Positions 17,083 to 26,156 of a stretch of 64,000 nt of DNA are shown one piece after another. Position 1 is the stretch's first letter, and each line of letters begins with the position of its first letter. Position numbers and translations under genes: made by a program. The notes under the pieces were generated by a model. It made no database searches. It was not told the origin of the DNA and saw only the letters and a program-made list of their open reading frames with translations. Origin of the DNA: an uncultured Lachnospiraceae bacterium. GTDB taxonomy: Bacteria; Bacillota; Clostridia; Lachnospirales; Lachnospiraceae. The stretch spans positions 124,001-188,000 of the forward strand of contig CANRIV010000001.1 of NCBI GenBank assembly GCA_947630805.1, written 5' to 3'.

Positions 17083-18552
17083 ATGAAACATATTGTTACA
17101 GGGATAGACATGAAAAAAATAGATGACTATACAATTCAACATGTGGGGATTCCTTCACTGGTGCTGATGGAGAGAGCGGCACTGTCTGTGGCAAGAACAA
17201 TTCAGAAAAACGAAAATAATCAAAAAAGTGTATTAATCGTGGCCGGCACCGGAAATAATGGTGCGGACGGTCTGGCAATCGGCAGGATGTTGTATCTGTG
17301 GGGATATGACACCTGTATTTATATTTTAGGGGATATAAAAAAGGCCGGAAGCCAGTTTCAGACGCAGTTCAATATTGTACAAAATTTAGGAATAGAGATC
17401 GTAGAGGCGTTTACTAATCGGGATATCATTGTAGATGCAATGTTTGGCGTAGGATTATCAAGGGATATAACCGGAGTTTACGCAGATGTGATTCATCAGA
17501 TGAATCGATCTAAAAATACGATATATGCAGTGGATATTCCGTCCGGCATTGACGCAGATACCGGAAAAGTATGTGGCGTGGCTGTCTGCGCTGATTACAC
17601 AGTGACCTTTGGCTGTCATAAAATCGGTACAGTATTTTATCCGGGAACGGAGTATTGTGGAATAATTACCGTGGAAGATATTGGTTATTCTGATGAGGTA
17701 ATTAAAAATCAGATAAAAACAATAAAATATGTTACAGAAGAAGATTACAGATGGATTCCTCCCAGACCGAATTATTCTAACAAAGGGACTTTTGGAAAAC
17801 TTCTGATAATTGCAGGCAGCAAAGAAATTTCCGGGGCTGCAGTGCTTTGTGCGCTGGCGGCGTTTCGGGTCGGAGCCGGTCTTGTGCGTATATTTACCCA
17901 TGAGGACAATCGGGAAATTATTGCACGTTTACTTCCGGAAGCGATGATTAATACTTACAGTACAGAAAAATTTGACAAAAAATCATTGGAAGCATGTCTT
18001 CACTGGTGTGATGTAGTCGCTGTAGGACCGGGATTATCCATCGGAACTGTTCAGAGAATGATTGTAGAACAGGTAATAGACAGTAAAATACCTGCTGTTA
18101 TAGATGCAGATGGAATTAATAATATGGCAGAGGATGCAAGATTGCTGCATAAACTGCATAGAAAAGTAATAATTACACCTCATTTGGGGGAAATGAGCAG
18201 ACTGATTCGTGTGCCGGTATCTGAAATTTCACAAAATCTAATTACGTATGCACAGAAGGTAAATTATCAGTATGGCGTCTGCTGCATTTTGAAAGACGCC
18301 AGAACGGTAATATCAACACAGAGAGATACTTTTGTAAATCTTACGGGAAATAGTGGTATGGCTACAGCCGGAAGTGGCGATGTGCTGACAGGAATTGTGG
18401 CGGGATTGATAGGCATTGGTACAGATTTAGAGCATGCGGCAGTACTTGCACCACTGATTCATGGTATGGCCGGTGATTTGGCAGCAGAAAAAATGCCAAA
18501 GCAGAGTATTATGGCGACGGATATCATTGAAGCATTGAAGGAAATTTTTTGA
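17083..18552 (+). CDS. nnr: Bifunctional NAD(P)H-hydrate repair enzyme (epimerase + ADP-dependent dehydratase)
   Basis: 489 residues from the ATG at 17083, which is 8 bases from AGGAGG; an ATG at 17077 is too close to it. The N-terminal half (about 1-215) is the YjeF_N epimerase with GTGNNGADGLAIGR and DIPSGIDADTG. The C-terminal half (about 220-489) is the ribokinase-like dehydratase with GPGLS, GNSGMATAGSGDVLTG. Together they restore damaged NADH/NADPH hydrates. The gene sits between rex and alr, the order seen in several Firmicutes. Confidence 0.95.
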   Translation: MKHIVTGIDMKKIDDYTIQHVGIPSLVLMERAALSVARTIQKNENNQKSVLIVAGTGNNGADGLAIGRMLYLWGYDTCIYILGDIKKAGSQFQTQFNIVQNLGIEIVEAFTNRDIIVDAMFGVGLSRDITGVYADVIHQMNRSKNTIYAVDIPSGIDADTGKVCGVAVCADYTVTFGCHKIGTVFYPGTEYCGIITVEDIGYSDEVIKNQIKTIKYVTEEDYRWIPPRPNYSNKGTFGKLLIIAGSKEISGAAVLCALAAFRVGAGLVRIFTHEDNREIIARLLPEAMINTYSTEKFDKKSLEACLHWCDVVAVGPGLSIGTVQRMIVEQVIDSKIPAVIDADGINNMAEDARLLHKLHRKVIITPHLGEMSRLIRVPVSEISQNLITYAQKVNYQYGVCCILKDARTVISTQRDTFVNLTGNSGMATAGSGDVLTGIVAGLIGIGTDLEHAAVLAPLIHGMAGDLAAEKMPKQSIMATDIIEALKEIF

Positions 18553-18590
18553 GAATTATCAGAAAATACAGCATCTTACCGGGAGGAAAA

Positions 18591-19775
18591 ATGGAAATAG
18601 AAAATTATTTTCGCTGTTATGCAGAAATTGATTTGGATAATATCAGGAGAAATCTTATTTCTTTGAAAGAAAAAGCAAATCCAAAAGAGGGCGTTATCGG
18701 AGTGATAAAAGCAGACGGATATGGTCATGGAGCCGTCCCCATTGCATTGGCCACAGATGATTTGTGCAGTGGATATGCTGTTGCAACTGCATATGAAGGA
18801 CATAATCTGAGAAGACATAAGGTAACAAAACCTTTGTTTCTGCTTGGATATACGCCGGAATCCACCTATGATATGGTGCTGTGTGATGATATGATACCCG
18901 CAATTTTTTCTCTGGAGATGGCACGGACTTTATCAGAACATGCAGTGCATCAGAAGAAAAAGGCAAAAATCAACATTGCTGTAGATACAGGAATGAGCAG
19001 AATCGGTTATTTTCCATGCAGACAATCTGTGGAAGAAATATTGCAGATTAGTCGGCTTCCAAATCTTGAAATTTTTTCTGCGTTTACGCATTTTGCAAAA
19101 GCAGATTATCGGGATAAAAGTTTTGCAAAAAAACAGTTAAGGGATTTTGAAAAATTTATAAAGGATTTAGAGGCGGAAGGTGTTAAAATTCCTTTTCCTC
19201 AATGTGCAAATAGTGCCGCGATGATGGAACTGCCGGAAGCTTCCATGCAGTTTGCCCGGGCGGGAATTTCCATGTATGGGCTGTATCCTTCTGAAGAAAT
19301 GGACAGAAATAACATGAAATTATATCCTGCGATGTCATTGTTTAGTCATGTTGTTCATGTAAAGGAAATAGAGCCGGGCAGAGGGGTTAGTTATGGACAG
19401 ACCTTTGTAGCTTCAAAACCAATGAAAATTGCTACCATTCCGGTAGGTTATGGAGACGGATATCCCAGAAATCTGAGCAATAAGGGTTATGTTATAATTC
19501 ATGGAAAAAAGGCTATGATTGTGGGACGAATCTGTATGGACCAGTTTATGGTTGATGTAACAGATATGGAGGTATCCGTAGGAGATTTAGTGACATTGGT
19601 AGGAACGGAAGGAAAAGAAAGCATAACAGTAGATGAATTGGCTGCTCTGGCAGGTACGTTCCCTTATGAATTTGTCTGCAATCTTGGAAAAAGAATCCCA
19701 AGAGTTTTTATCAAAAATCAAAAAATAATCGGTACCAAAGATTATTATGATGATGATTATTCCGTAAACTTATAA
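18591..19775 (+). CDS. alr: Alanine racemase
   Basis: 394 residues from the ATG at 18591, which follows GGGAGGAAAA; a longer TTG frame overlapping nnr lacks a ribosome site. PLP lysine lies in VIKADGYGHGA, the catalytic Tyr in RGVSYGQTF, and IPVGYGDGYPR is the other family signature. It supplies D-alanine for peptidoglycan. The gene starts 38 bases after nnr and probably shares its transcript. mazF follows it with its own control region. Confidence 0.97.
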   Translation: MEIENYFRCYAEIDLDNIRRNLISLKEKANPKEGVIGVIKADGYGHGAVPIALATDDLCSGYAVATAYEGHNLRRHKVTKPLFLLGYTPESTYDMVLCDDMIPAIFSLEMARTLSEHAVHQKKKAKINIAVDTGMSRIGYFPCRQSVEEILQISRLPNLEIFSAFTHFAKADYRDKSFAKKQLRDFEKFIKDLEAEGVKIPFPQCANSAAMMELPEASMQFARAGISMYGLYPSEEMDRNNMKLYPAMSLFSHVVHVKEIEPGRGVSYGQTFVASKPMKIATIPVGYGDGYPRNLSNKGYVIIHGKKAMIVGRICMDQFMVDVTDMEVSVGDLVTLVGTEGKESITVDELAALAGTFPYEFVCNLGKRIPRVFIKNQKIIGTKDYYDDDYSVNL

Positions 19776-19796
19776 TAATTCGATTTGTTTTGAATA

Positions 19797-19816
19797 CACA
19801 TTCCAAAATGTGGAAT
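19797..19816 (+). promoter_or_regulatory. Nested inverted repeats in the mazF promoter region
   Basis: Two overlapping perfect palindromes: CACATT-ccaa-AATGTG (19797-19812) and ATTCCA-aaatg-TGGAAT (19800-19816). TATAAT follows at 19819-19824; no well-spaced -35 is visible. This is a likely repressor site for mazF. Confidence 0.5.
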
Positions 19817-19854
19817 ACTATAATTAGTGAGAAACAAAAAATTGGAGTGTGAAA

Positions 19855-20202
19855 ATGGTTATTAGAAGAGGAGATATCTATTATGCCGATTTGAGACCGG
19901 TAATAGGCTCTGAACAGGGAGGCATAAGACCGGTACTGATTATTCAGAATGATACGGGAAACAGACATAGCCCTACAGTAATTGTCGCAGCAATTACTTC
20001 CAAAATGTCAAAAGCAAAATTACCGACCCATGTAAAAATTGATAAAGAAAAATGTGATATTGTAAAGGATTCGGTTATCTTATTGGAGCAGCTTAGGACG
20101 ATTGATAAAAAACGTCTGAAAGATAAAGTATGTCATCTGGATCGTGAAATATTAAAGACTGTGGATACAGCTTTGCTTGTGAGTCTTGAACTTGATACAT
20201 AA
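19855..20202 (+). CDS. mazF: MazF/PemK-family endoribonuclease, apparently without adjacent antitoxin
   Basis: 115 residues from the ATG at 19855 (GGAG 7 bases upstream; an upstream GTG is too close). The CcdB/MazF fold is clear: [20 protein letters not shown] at the start, [19 protein letters not shown] and [14 protein letters not shown]-type sequence (here VILLEQLRT). It cleaves mRNA at short sequence motifs. In Bacillus the order is alr-mazE(ndoAI)-mazF(ndoA); here only 79 non-coding bases separate alr and mazF, too short for mazE. An antitoxin elsewhere, or none, must be assumed. Confidence 0.93.
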   Translation: MVIRRGDIYYADLRPVIGSEQGGIRPVLIIQNDTGNRHSPTVIVAAITSKMSKAKLPTHVKIDKEKCDIVKDSVILLEQLRTIDKKRLKDKVCHLDREILKTVDTALLVSLELDT

Positions 20203-20236
20203 AAAGCGGAGTGAGGCATATAAGATGTAAGGCAAG

Positions 20237-20265
20237 TTGACTATTAAAATATAAAATGTTACACT
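20237..20265 (+). promoter_or_regulatory. Promoter of yebC
   Basis: TTGACT at 20237-20242 and TACACT at 20260-20265, spacer 17, 43 bases before the start. Confidence 0.55.
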
Positions 20266-20308
20266 TGCTAGTGGATTAAAATGTAATTACTAAGGAGAGG
20301 ATATAGAA

Positions 20309-21037
20309 ATGTCAGGACATTCAAAATTTGCAAATATTAAGCACAAAAAAGAAAAAAATGATGCGGCAAAAGGAAAGATGTTTACTATTATCGGAAAAGA
20401 AATTGCCGTGGCAGTAAAGGAAGGCGGCGCTGACCCGAACAACAACAGCAAACTACGTGACGTTATTGCAAAGGCAAAGGCAAATAATATGCCAAATGAT
20501 ACGATTGAAAGAGGAATAAAAAAAGCTGCCGGAAATGCCAGTGCAGTAAATTTTGAATCTGCCCGATATGAAGGGTATGGACCAAACGGAATTGCGATTA
20601 TTGTAGATGCTCTTACAGACAATAAGAACAGGACTGCGGCAAATGTCAGAAACTGCTTTACCAAAGGCGGAGGAAATGTAGGAACACAGGGATGTGTTTC
20701 CTATATGTTCGATGAGAAGGGACAGATTATTATCGACAAGGAAGAGTGCGATATAGATGCTGATGAACTGATGATGATGGCGGTGGATGCAGGCGCAGAA
20801 GACTTTTCAGAAGAAGAGGACAGTTATGAAGTAGTTACCGCTCCGGCTGATTTCAGTATCGTTCGTGAGACGTTAGAAAAAGCGGGAGTGAAAATGGCAC
20901 AGGCTGAAGTGACAATGATTCCACAAAATTATGTCACGCTGACCGAGGAAGAAGCAATTAAAAAAATGAACATTATCATTGATAAATTAGATGAGGATGA
21001 GGATGTTCAGCAGGTTTACCATAATTGGGATGAATAG
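20309..21037 (+). CDS. yebC: YebC/PmpR family protein (TACO1 family)
   Basis: 242 residues. The N-terminus [14 protein letters not shown] is diagnostic, followed by the [16 protein letters not shown] region and the RYEGYGPNG segment. The family was first described as transcriptional regulators; later work links members to translation of proline-rich stretches. It is cytosolic. AAGGAGAGG precedes the ATG. The HAD gene follows after 2 bases. Confidence 0.96.
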   Translation: MSGHSKFANIKHKKEKNDAAKGKMFTIIGKEIAVAVKEGGADPNNNSKLRDVIAKAKANNMPNDTIERGIKKAAGNASAVNFESARYEGYGPNGIAIIVDALTDNKNRTAANVRNCFTKGGGNVGTQGCVSYMFDEKGQIIIDKEECDIDADELMMMAVDAGAEDFSEEEDSYEVVTAPADFSIVRETLEKAGVKMAQAEVTMIPQNYVTLTEEEAIKKMNIIIDKLDEDEDVQQVYHNWDE

Positions 21038-21039
21038 AA

Positions 21040-21780
21040 ATGAATACAGTACTTTTTGACTTAGACGGAACATTACTTCCGATGGATTTAAAAGAATTTA
21101 CAGATACATATATACTCCTGTTAAAAAACAGGCTTATTTCCGCAGGCTATGATGGAGATAAAATTATCGAATCTTTGTGGGTCGGCGTGGAAGCGATTCA
21201 GTCAAATAATGGGATGATAACGAATGAAGAATGTTTCTGGAAAGCCTTTGAAAATCATATGACAAACGGTGCGGGCAAAATGGAAACCAAGGCAAAAAGA
21301 AAACTGGAAAAAGAAATCCTGAAATTTTACAGAGAAGATTTCGGGATAGTCAGATATGTGACACATGCTACAGAGACAGTATCAGAATGTATTGAAATAC
21401 TAAAACAAAAAGGGTATCAGCTGGTTGTGGCAACCAGTCCTGTTTTTCCGGAGATTGCTATTTTAGAAAGGCTTTCCTGGGCAGGAGTAAATCCGGAAGA
21501 TTTCCGATGGATTACAACATATGAAAATTCATGTTATGCCAAAACAGACATACACTATTATAAGTTCTTGCTGAAAACACTGGATAAGGATCCGGAAGAC
21601 TGTCTGATGGTAGGCAATGATGTCCACGAAGATATGTGTGCAAGAAAAGTGGGAATTGATGTCTTTTTAATTGACGAGTATATGATTAACGATTATAAAG
21701 AAGATACCTTCGATATCAAAAAAGGAAATTGGAAATTATTCAAGGAATATGCGTCAGCTTTGCCTGATTTAAACAGGTAA
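21040..21780 (+). CDS. HAD-superfamily hydrolase
   Basis: 246 residues. Motif I is FDLDGTLL (nucleophile Asp7 and acid Asp9), motif II lies in VVATSPV, and motif IV is MVGNDVHEDM. The helical cap between motifs I and II suggests a small-molecule phosphatase. The substrate is unknown. It starts 2 bases after yebC, so translation is probably coupled. A strong terminator follows. Confidence 0.9.
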   Translation: MNTVLFDLDGTLLPMDLKEFTDTYILLLKNRLISAGYDGDKIIESLWVGVEAIQSNNGMITNEECFWKAFENHMTNGAGKMETKAKRKLEKEILKFYREDFGIVRYVTHATETVSECIEILKQKGYQLVVATSPVFPEIAILERLSWAGVNPEDFRWITTYENSCYAKTDIHYYKFLLKTLDKDPEDCLMVGNDVHEDMCARKVGIDVFLIDEYMINDYKEDTFDIKKGNWKLFKEYASALPDLNR

Positions 21781-21806
21781 TAGAAAAACACGATAGACGA
21801 AATAAT

Positions 21807-21849
21807 AAAAATGAGGAATACGACCGGTCAGGGGAGATTCCTCATTTTT
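21807..21849. terminator. Terminator after yebC-HAD (works in both directions)
   Basis: A 13-base perfect stem AAAAATGAGGAAT/ATTCCTCATTTTT with a 17-base loop that may fold further. T-runs appear on both strands, serving the convergent membrane-protein gene too. Confidence 0.9.
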
Positions 21850-21897
21850 ATTTTCTGAATATTAATAAATGAATGTTATTCGTACAATAGTCCTATT

Positions 21898-22470
21898 TTA
21901 ATCCTGGTTGTCTGATTCATACAGAGTCTGGTAAATTTGTTCTGTATATTCATAAATCAGAGCTTCATCAGCATTTTCAAATTCGCGCATCAGTGTTTCT
22001 TTAATTTTGTCAGTCCGGTTAAAATATAACAGTTCCTGAGGTTGTGTCAGGTCCAGATCTTCATCTAATTTTTCTGCTGTAAAATTTTCTTTCGCCCATT
22101 GTAATATCTTATCAATCAACGCATCCTCTTTTTGCGCATCAATTTTTACCTGTTTGGCGTGCATAAGGGATATAATGCCTGCAATAATAAATATAATAAA
22201 AATACCGCCCATAACAGAATTAAACAGCCAGGATGTAGAAGGATTGAGTGGAATAGGAATAAGCTGGTTGATTATCAGTATCATCAACAAAAGACCTGCA
22301 CATCCCACAAACAGCATCGTAAAAGCGGAAGAAGTGATATCTTTATATTTATCAGATAATTTTACAAAAGCAGGGACTTCGTTATCAATAAAGCCATATA
22401 AATTTTCCTGTTCAGAATCTGAAAAATAATCAGGGGTTTCTATTTCATTTTTATTTGTGTTTTCGCTCAT
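21898..22470 (-). CDS. Conserved-looking membrane protein, two transmembrane helices, unknown function
   Basis: 190 residues; AAAGGAG lies about 10 bases before the ATG. An acidic N-terminal cytosolic segment (1-45) is followed by two hydrophobic helices (about 50-70 and 84-106) joined by a short Pro-rich loop, then an acidic, soluble C-terminal domain (about 108-190) with many Glu/Asp. I recognise no family. The gene is divergent from the RrF2 regulator. A membrane-bound adaptor is conceivable but unsupported. Confidence 0.75.
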   Translation of the reverse strand: MSENTNKNEIETPDYFSDSEQENLYGFIDNEVPAFVKLSDKYKDITSSAFTMLFVGCAGLLLMILIINQLIPIPLNPSTSWLFNSVMGGIFIIFIIAGIISLMHAKQVKIDAQKEDALIDKILQWAKENFTAEKLDEDLDLTQPQELLYFNRTDKIKETLMREFENADEALIYEYTEQIYQTLYESDNQD

Positions 22471-22560
22471 AAATTGTAAACTCCTTTACTTTAGAACATA
22501 ATCCATGTAATTTGATTATATAACATTACATTGTTTATCACAAGTGAAATCAAATCATAG

Positions 22561-22589
22561 TTGACAAATAGGAATTGAAGTAATAAAAT
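22561..22589 (+). promoter_or_regulatory. Promoter of the RrF2 regulator gene
   Basis: TTGACA (22561-22566) and TAAAAT (22584-22589), spacer 17. The leader is about 75 bases. Confidence 0.75.
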
Positions 22590-22636
22590 ACCATAAAACA
22601 TACTAATAATATAGGTATTAATTTAACACACAGGCA

Positions 22637-22654
22637 TTCCAATAGTATTTGGAA
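22637..22654 (+). promoter_or_regulatory. 18-base inverted repeat upstream of the RrF2 gene
   Basis: TTCCAA-tagtat-TTGGAA is a perfect palindrome with 6-base arms, placed downstream of the promoter and just before the ribosome site, as expected for autorepression. A second pair, AATACC...GGTATT, lies around 22586-22619. Confidence 0.5.
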
Positions 22655-22670
22655 CAGTATAGGAGGAACG

Positions 22671-23117
22671 ATGAGACTGTCTAAAAAAAGCAGATATGCA
22701 CTGATAGCGTTAATTGATTTATCTGTCAATTCAAAGTATAATCATGTTGCGTTAAACAATATAGCAGAGAGAAATAATATGTCGCCCCAATATCTGGAAC
22801 AGGTTTTTGCGAGTCTGAGAAAAGCCGGAATTGTCAAAAGCATTAAAGGGGCACAGGGAGGATATTTATTGGGCGCTGATCCAAAGAATATAACAGTAGC
22901 TGCGGTTTTGGAAGCGGTGGATGGAACTTATAAAATAGAACATCAGGAAATGTCAGATCATAGCAGTAATCCGGCCGTATCAATTATTATCCAGACTTCA
23001 ATTATTGATAAAATCAATCAAAGAATGGAAGAACTGCTGGAAAATATTACACTGGCAGATTTAGAAAGCGACTATCAGGATTACAATGAATATAATCAGC
23101 AGATGTACTATATCTGA
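22671..23117 (+). CDS. RrF2-family transcriptional regulator without Fe-S cysteines (CymR-like)
   Basis: 148 residues after AGGAGG. The winged helix starts MRLSKKSRYAL and includes SPQYLEQVFASLRKAGIV and KGAQGGYLL, the family signature. IscR, NsrR and RsrR bind an Fe-S cluster through three cysteines; this protein has no cysteine at all, so it resembles CymR (cysteine metabolism) or cluster-free members. The ligand is unknown. A palindrome immediately upstream is a candidate autoregulatory site. Confidence 0.9.
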   Translation: MRLSKKSRYALIALIDLSVNSKYNHVALNNIAERNNMSPQYLEQVFASLRKAGIVKSIKGAQGGYLLGADPKNITVAAVLEAVDGTYKIEHQEMSDHSSNPAVSIIIQTSIIDKINQRMEELLENITLADLESDYQDYNEYNQQMYYI

Positions 23118-23178
23118 TTTCAGCAAACAAAATGGCAGCGTATCGAAAATATCGGAAATAAGGGATATACAATAGAAA

Positions 23179-23658
23179 ATGAAAATTACAATATTGGCTG
23201 TTGGAAAAATAAAGGAAAAGTTTTATACAGAGGCAGTGAATGAATATATGAAACGTCTGTCACGGTATTGCAAATTAGAAATTCTTCAGGTTATAGATGA
23301 AAAGACAGCAGAAAACAGTTCTGCGGTCGAAATGGAGATAGTGAAAGAAAAAGAGGCGGAACGTCTGTTAAAAAAAATACCGGAAAGTGCTTATGTTATT
23401 GCTTTGGAAATTCATGGAAAAGAATTGGATTCCCCTGCACTGGCAGAAAAAATTAACGCTTTGGGAATATCGGGCATCAGTCATATTGTTTTTGTGATAG
23501 GCGGCTCTCTTGGACTGCATAAGTCTGTGAGTGCCAGAGCCGATTATTCTCTTAGTTTTTCCAAAATGACTTTTCCCCACCAGCTTATGAGAGTGATTTT
23601 GTTGGAGCAGCTTTACCGAAGTTACCGGATTATCAATGGAGAGCCATATCATAAATGA
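23179..23658 (+). CDS. rlmH: 23S rRNA pseudouridine-1915 N3-methyltransferase
   Basis: 159 residues, exactly the family length. SPOUT-fold signatures: FVIGGSLGLHKSV (SAM knot) and LSFSKMTFPHQLMRV, ending in IINGEPYHK. It methylates helix 69 of 23S rRNA. The AAGGGA upstream is 13 bases from the ATG, so the ribosome site is poor. Confidence 0.97.
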   Translation: MKITILAVGKIKEKFYTEAVNEYMKRLSRYCKLEILQVIDEKTAENSSAVEMEIVKEKEAERLLKKIPESAYVIALEIHGKELDSPALAEKINALGISGISHIVFVIGGSLGLHKSVSARADYSLSFSKMTFPHQLMRVILLEQLYRSYRIINGEPYHK

Positions 23659-23730
23659 CAAAAAGTTTGACGACAATAACTTTTATAATTTTACTGAATA
23701 TAATAAAATAAAACGGCAATTGGTTTTATT

Positions 23731-24303
23731 ATGTATCAATGTGAACTGAGTAATGTTGCGAAAGAGTATCTTAGCAGATTTTACTGCATTTTAGATAATA
23801 TGATAAAAGGAATGAAGGAAGCCGAACTGACAGAGAGTATTTCGGGAAATTTTATCGCACAGATGATACCGCATCATCGTGCTGCGATTGAAATGTCGGA
23901 AAACCTGCTGAAATATACAACGTGTATTCCATTACAGAAAATTGCCCAGCAGATAATTATGGAACAGACAAAAAGTATAGAAGATATGCTGACAGTGGAG
24001 TCTGTTTGTTTGAAATTGCAAAACGACTCTTGTGATGTAGAAAGGTATGAAAGTAAAGTAGATGATATCATTGATACAATGTTTTGTGCAATGAATAATG
24101 CTCCGGATACGAATCAGATTAACGCAAATTTTATGCGGGAGATGATTCCGCATCATGAAGGAGCCATTGAAATGTCACGAAATGCGCTGCAATATTGTAT
24201 CTGCCCACAGTTGGTTTCGATTCTTGAGGCAATTATAATGTCTCAGGAACAGGGAGTAGCGCAGATGAAGCAATTACTTTGCAGCATCGGGTATTACAGA
24301 TAA
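23731..24303 (+). CDS. DUF305 protein with two tandem HH-type repeats, cytosolic
   Basis: 190 residues. Two copies of the DUF305 core are present: MIPHHRAAIEMSENLL (45-60) and MIPHHEGAIEMSRNAL (138-153), each followed by a helix ending in a conserved EQ motif. DUF305 proteins are ferritin-like helical bundles and His pairs suggest metal binding. Unlike many members it has no signal peptide. Several cysteines (for example 65, 93, 101, 156, 158) could add ligands. The ribosome site is weak. Function is unknown. A strong terminator-like hairpin follows. Confidence 0.85.
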   Translation: MYQCELSNVAKEYLSRFYCILDNMIKGMKEAELTESISGNFIAQMIPHHRAAIEMSENLLKYTTCIPLQKIAQQIIMEQTKSIEDMLTVESVCLKLQNDSCDVERYESKVDDIIDTMFCAMNNAPDTNQINANFMREMIPHHEGAIEMSRNALQYCICPQLVSILEAIIMSQEQGVAQMKQLLCSIGYYR

Positions 24304-24386
24304 AAGAAACAGACGCTCTTCCAAGCACACAGAAATTTTTGAAGAGATTCTGATGCGTTATAAGTCTGTTGCGTTTGAAAACAGGA

Positions 24387-24424
24387 AAATCATGACCACC
24401 CGTCAATCGGGTGGTCATGATTTT
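24387..24424. terminator. Strong hairpin terminator after the DUF305 gene
   Basis: AAAATCATGACCACCCG pairs with CGGGTGGTCATGATTTT around a 5-base loop: 16-17 base pairs ending in a short T-run. Confidence 0.85.
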
Positions 24425-24451
24425 ATAGAGAAGAGCGGAGGGATTATTATA

Positions 24452-24480
24452 TTGAAATAACATTCATAATTTTGTATAAT
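24452..24480 (+). promoter_or_regulatory. Promoter of the amino-acid transporter operon
   Basis: TTGAAA (24452-24457) and TATAAT (24475-24480), spacer 17, about 70 bases before the binding-protein start. Confidence 0.75.
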
Positions 24481-24549
24481 AAATACACAAAAAATGTTCT
24501 GCTGTCTGTTATTTTGCGGAATAAAATAAAAATAGAGGAGGAATAAAAA

Positions 24550-25329
24550 ATGAAAAAAATTTTATCTCTGGTCCTGATTCTTGTTCTTACAGTAACAATG
24601 TTATGTGCATGTGACAGTTCAGAACAACAGGACTCAGACACAGAAAAGAAAACATTGACGATGGGGACCAATGCAGAATTTCCACCATATGAATATCGGG
24701 ACGGAAATGAAATTGTTGGTATTGATGTAGAAATAACACAAGCGATTGCCAAAAAACTTGATATGGAATTAAAAATTGAAGATATGAAATTTGATGCAAT
24801 CGTTCCTGCTATCGTTTCCGGAAAAGTAGATATCGGTGTGGCGGGAATGACAGTAACAGAGGAAAGAAAAGAAAATGTTGATTTCACAGATTCTTATGCT
24901 ACCGGAGTGCAGGCAATTATTGTAAAAGAAGACTCAAAGATTAAGACGGCGGATGATTTGCTGAAAAAGGGTGCGAATGTAAAGGTTGGCGTACAGTTGG
25001 GTACCACGGGCGACATTTATTGTACGGATGATTTAAAAGCGAATGAATCCGGCACTGTAGAGGAATACGATAAGGGTGCAGATGCAGTACAGGCATTGGT
25101 TAATGGAAAAATTGACTGTGTAGTTATTGACAAAGAGCCTGCAAAGAGTTTTGTCGCTGAAAACGAGGGACTCAAAATCTTGGATACAGAATATCTGGTA
25201 GAAGATTATGCTATTGCTGTTGCAAAGGACAATACAGAGTTAAAAACACAGATTAATGATGCTTTAAAGGAATTAATAAAAGACGGAACAGTACAGCAGA
25301 TTATCGATAAATACATAAAAGCTGAATAA
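24550..25329 (+). CDS. Polar amino-acid ABC transporter, substrate-binding lipoprotein
   Basis: 259 residues after GAGGAGG. A lipoprotein signal peptide (1-20) ends in a lipobox with Cys21 (MLCAC), so it is tethered outside the membrane. The mature part is a family-3 solute-binding protein: LTMGTNAEFPPYEY, GIDVEITQAIAKKL, DIGVAGMTVTEERK, QLGTTGD and VIDKEPAKSF. Members bind Gln, cystine, His or Arg; the ligand is not readable. It leads an SBP-permease-ATPase set, with a terminator-like hairpin before the permease. Confidence 0.95.
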   Translation: MKKILSLVLILVLTVTMLCACDSSEQQDSDTEKKTLTMGTNAEFPPYEYRDGNEIVGIDVEITQAIAKKLDMELKIEDMKFDAIVPAIVSGKVDIGVAGMTVTEERKENVDFTDSYATGVQAIIVKEDSKIKTADDLLKKGANVKVGVQLGTTGDIYCTDDLKANESGTVEEYDKGADAVQALVNGKIDCVVIDKEPAKSFVAENEGLKILDTEYLVEDYAIAVAKDNTELKTQINDALKELIKDGTVQQIIDKYIKAE

Positions 25330-25348
25330 TTATTGATAGATATAAGAG

Positions 25349-25378
25349 GAGGCTGACGTGAAAACGGCAGCCTCTTTT
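25349..25378 (+). terminator. Intercistronic terminator-like hairpin between binding protein and permease
   Basis: GAGGCTG/CAGCCTC extended by GT/AC around a GAAA loop, then TTTT. Partial termination here would make binding protein in excess over permease, a common arrangement. Confidence 0.7.
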
Positions 25379-25391
25379 CAAAGAGGTAAGA

Positions 25392-26156
25392 ATGCAAACG
25401 ATATGGAATTATATTTTTATAAATGGTCATTATTTATTGGCTTCGTCACTGATCAAACAATTTGAAACCAGCTTTATTAAACGGGACCGGTGGAAATTGT
25501 ATTTGGAGGGATTACAGAATACGTTAATCGTTACTTTTCTGGCCCTGCTTTTAGGTGTAGCAATCGGAGCTATCGTGTCCGTAGTCCGCTCTACTTATGA
25601 TAAAAATTACAGTGAAATGAAGAGAGGGATTGGAAAGTTTCTGATTGCCGTCCTTAATTTTATTTTTAAAATATATCTGACAGTAATTCGGGGAACACCT
25701 GTGGTAATTCAGATTATGATAATCTATAACATTGTTTTCCCAAGTTCTAACAATAAAGTAATGATGGCAGTATTAGCTTTCGGGATTAATTCCGGAGCTT
25801 ATGTTGCTGAAATATTTCGAAGTGGAATCATGTCTATTGATGGAGGACAGTCGGAAGCAGGGAGAAGTCTTGGTTTCAACTATGTGCAGACCATGATGTA
25901 TATTATCATTCCCCAGGCGTTTAAAAATGTTCTTCCTACATTAGCCAATGAATTTATTGTTTTATTGAAAGAGACAGCAGTCTGCGGATATGTTGCTCTG
26001 GTAGATTTGACCCGTGCCGGAGATATTGTAAGAGGTGCAACTTATCAGCCATTCATGCCGCTTTTTGGCGTGGCCGCAGTATATCTGATTATGGTAATGT
26101 TCTTTACATGGCTGATAGGAAAACTGGAAAGGAGGCTTCGAAATGATGAGCGGTAA
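25392..26156 (+). CDS. Polar amino-acid ABC transporter permease (HisM-type)
   Basis: 254 residues. After a polar N-terminal stretch, [12 protein letters not shown] begins the first core helix. The permease signature [23 protein letters not shown] and [26 protein letters not shown] (EAA loop) identify the HisM/GlnP class, here spread over residues about 130-190. It forms a membrane dimer with the ATPase encoded next. AGAGG precedes the ATG. Confidence 0.95.
   Translation: MQTIWNYIFINGHYLLASSLIKQFETSFIKRDRWKLYLEGLQNTLIVTFLALLLGVAIGAIVSVVRSTYDKNYSEMKRGIGKFLIAVLNFIFKIYLTVIRGTPVVIQIMIIYNIVFPSSNNKVMMAVLAFGINSGAYVAEIFRSGIMSIDGGQSEAGRSLGFNYVQTMMYIIIPQAFKNVLPTLANEFIVLLKETAVCGYVALVDLTRAGDIVRGATYQPFMPLFGVAAVYLIMVMFFTWLIGKLERRLRNDER

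Noticed and set aside
19855-20202. Full MazEF pair
   Set aside because: No frame of antitoxin size fits between alr and mazF on either strand.
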